Assembly: GCF_900156515.1 (NCBI RefSeq)
Contig: NZ_FTNU01000011.1
Span: forward strand, 1-64,000
Source: Moraxella cuniculi DSM 21768
GTDB lineage: Bacteria; Pseudomonadota; Gammaproteobacteria; Pseudomonadales; Moraxellaceae
Direction of reading: 5' to 3'
Length of the DNA: 64,000 bases
This document shows positions 63,949-64,000 of the stretch, in pieces; the first letter of the stretch is position 1; each line of letters starts with the position of its first letter. The notes under the pieces are model-generated. The model saw nothing but the letters and a program-made list of their open reading frames with translations, was not told the DNA's origin and made no database searches. Position numbers and translations under genes: made by a program.

Positions 63949-64000
63949 ATGATCGAAACAACCATGCAAGGCTGCTATTTTGTCAGCGGCATCGATACCA
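63949..64000 (+). CDS. bioD: Dethiobiotin synthetase BioD, N-terminal fragment
   Basis: The last 52 bases open a reading frame whose first 17 residues end in C-Y-F-V-S-G-I-D-T, the start of the BioD P-loop region (Y-F-V-T-G-T-D-T in relatives). It is cut by the window edge before the GKT. The position after bioA-bioF-bioC supports the call. ATG 63949 or 63964 may be the start. Confidence 0.7.
   Translation, partial: MIETTMQGCYFVSGIDT

Noticed and set aside
1-64000. tRNA or rRNA genes and CRISPR arrays
   Set aside because: No cloverleaf with a T-loop consensus, no rRNA sequence and no regularly spaced repeats were seen in any gap. A covariance-model search would be the decisive check.

Overview
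The window is gammaproteobacterial chromosome and most resembles Moraxellaceae, probably Moraxella. This rests on gene content and order: lptF-lptG, ribH-nusB-thiL-pgpA, pcnB-folK-panB-panC, ubiG-gph-yciK and galU-pgi plus a UDP-sugar dehydrogenase relative. It also rests on codon style and the very frequent short motif TTGGCAA. The genus is inferred, not proven. The sequence is gene dense: 61 coding sequences, the last cut by the right edge. I found no tRNA, rRNA, CRISPR array, intact insertion sequence or prophage.

Layout. 1-6500: an envelope protein, a DUF1289 protein, a YqiA-type esterase, a 600-bp AT-rich gap, parE, a PduO-type cobalamin adenosyltransferase, yggX and a small lipoprotein. 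6500-12000: def; recN-yqgE-ruvX with overlapping ends; tusA overlapping a xerD-like recombinase. 12000-20950: fabF, a CynX-like MFS carrier, a lipoprotein behind a Fur-like site, an NfeD/SPFH pair, a phosphohexomutase, cysK, and mazG overlapping a ComEA-like gene. 21100-26740: pcnB-folK-panB-panC-rapZ-darP. 26740-30250: a flavin reductase and MFS pair flanked by a candidate small RNA on one side and a 13-nt homopolymer on the other, then dsbA. 30250-37660: ubiG-gph-yciK-CNNM transporter-chaA, a LysR regulator and tyrB. 37970-47550: pepA, lptF-lptG, a DUF1615 lipoprotein, tesB and plsB. 47600-53380: galU-pgi-Ugd-like, facing glmS. 53570-57580: hslO and the ribH-nusB-thiL-pgpA operon. 57800-64000: thrB, a class II amidotransferase, a DUF454 protein and the biotin genes bioA-bioF-bioC-bioD.

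How it fits together. Most genes are housekeeping. One theme is the cell envelope: LptF/LptG, GalU, Pgi, the phosphohexomutase, GlmS, PlsB and PgpA supply or export lipopolysaccharide and phospholipid precursors. A second is cofactors: folate, pantothenate, riboflavin, thiamine, ubiquinone, biotin and adenosylcobalamin.

The observations most worth a second look are these. (1) An intact UDP-sugar dehydrogenase-family gene has lost the catalytic Cys, Lys and Asn and the Gly-rich NAD loop. (2) An intergenic segment has a 17-bp hairpin and five CAAGG repeats, resembling a CsrA-titrating small RNA. (3) A 13-nt poly-T tract sits in a putative promoter spacer and could make it phase variable. (4) TTGGCAA/TTGCCAA is strongly over-represented between genes, often as inverted pairs, like a DNA-uptake-type word.
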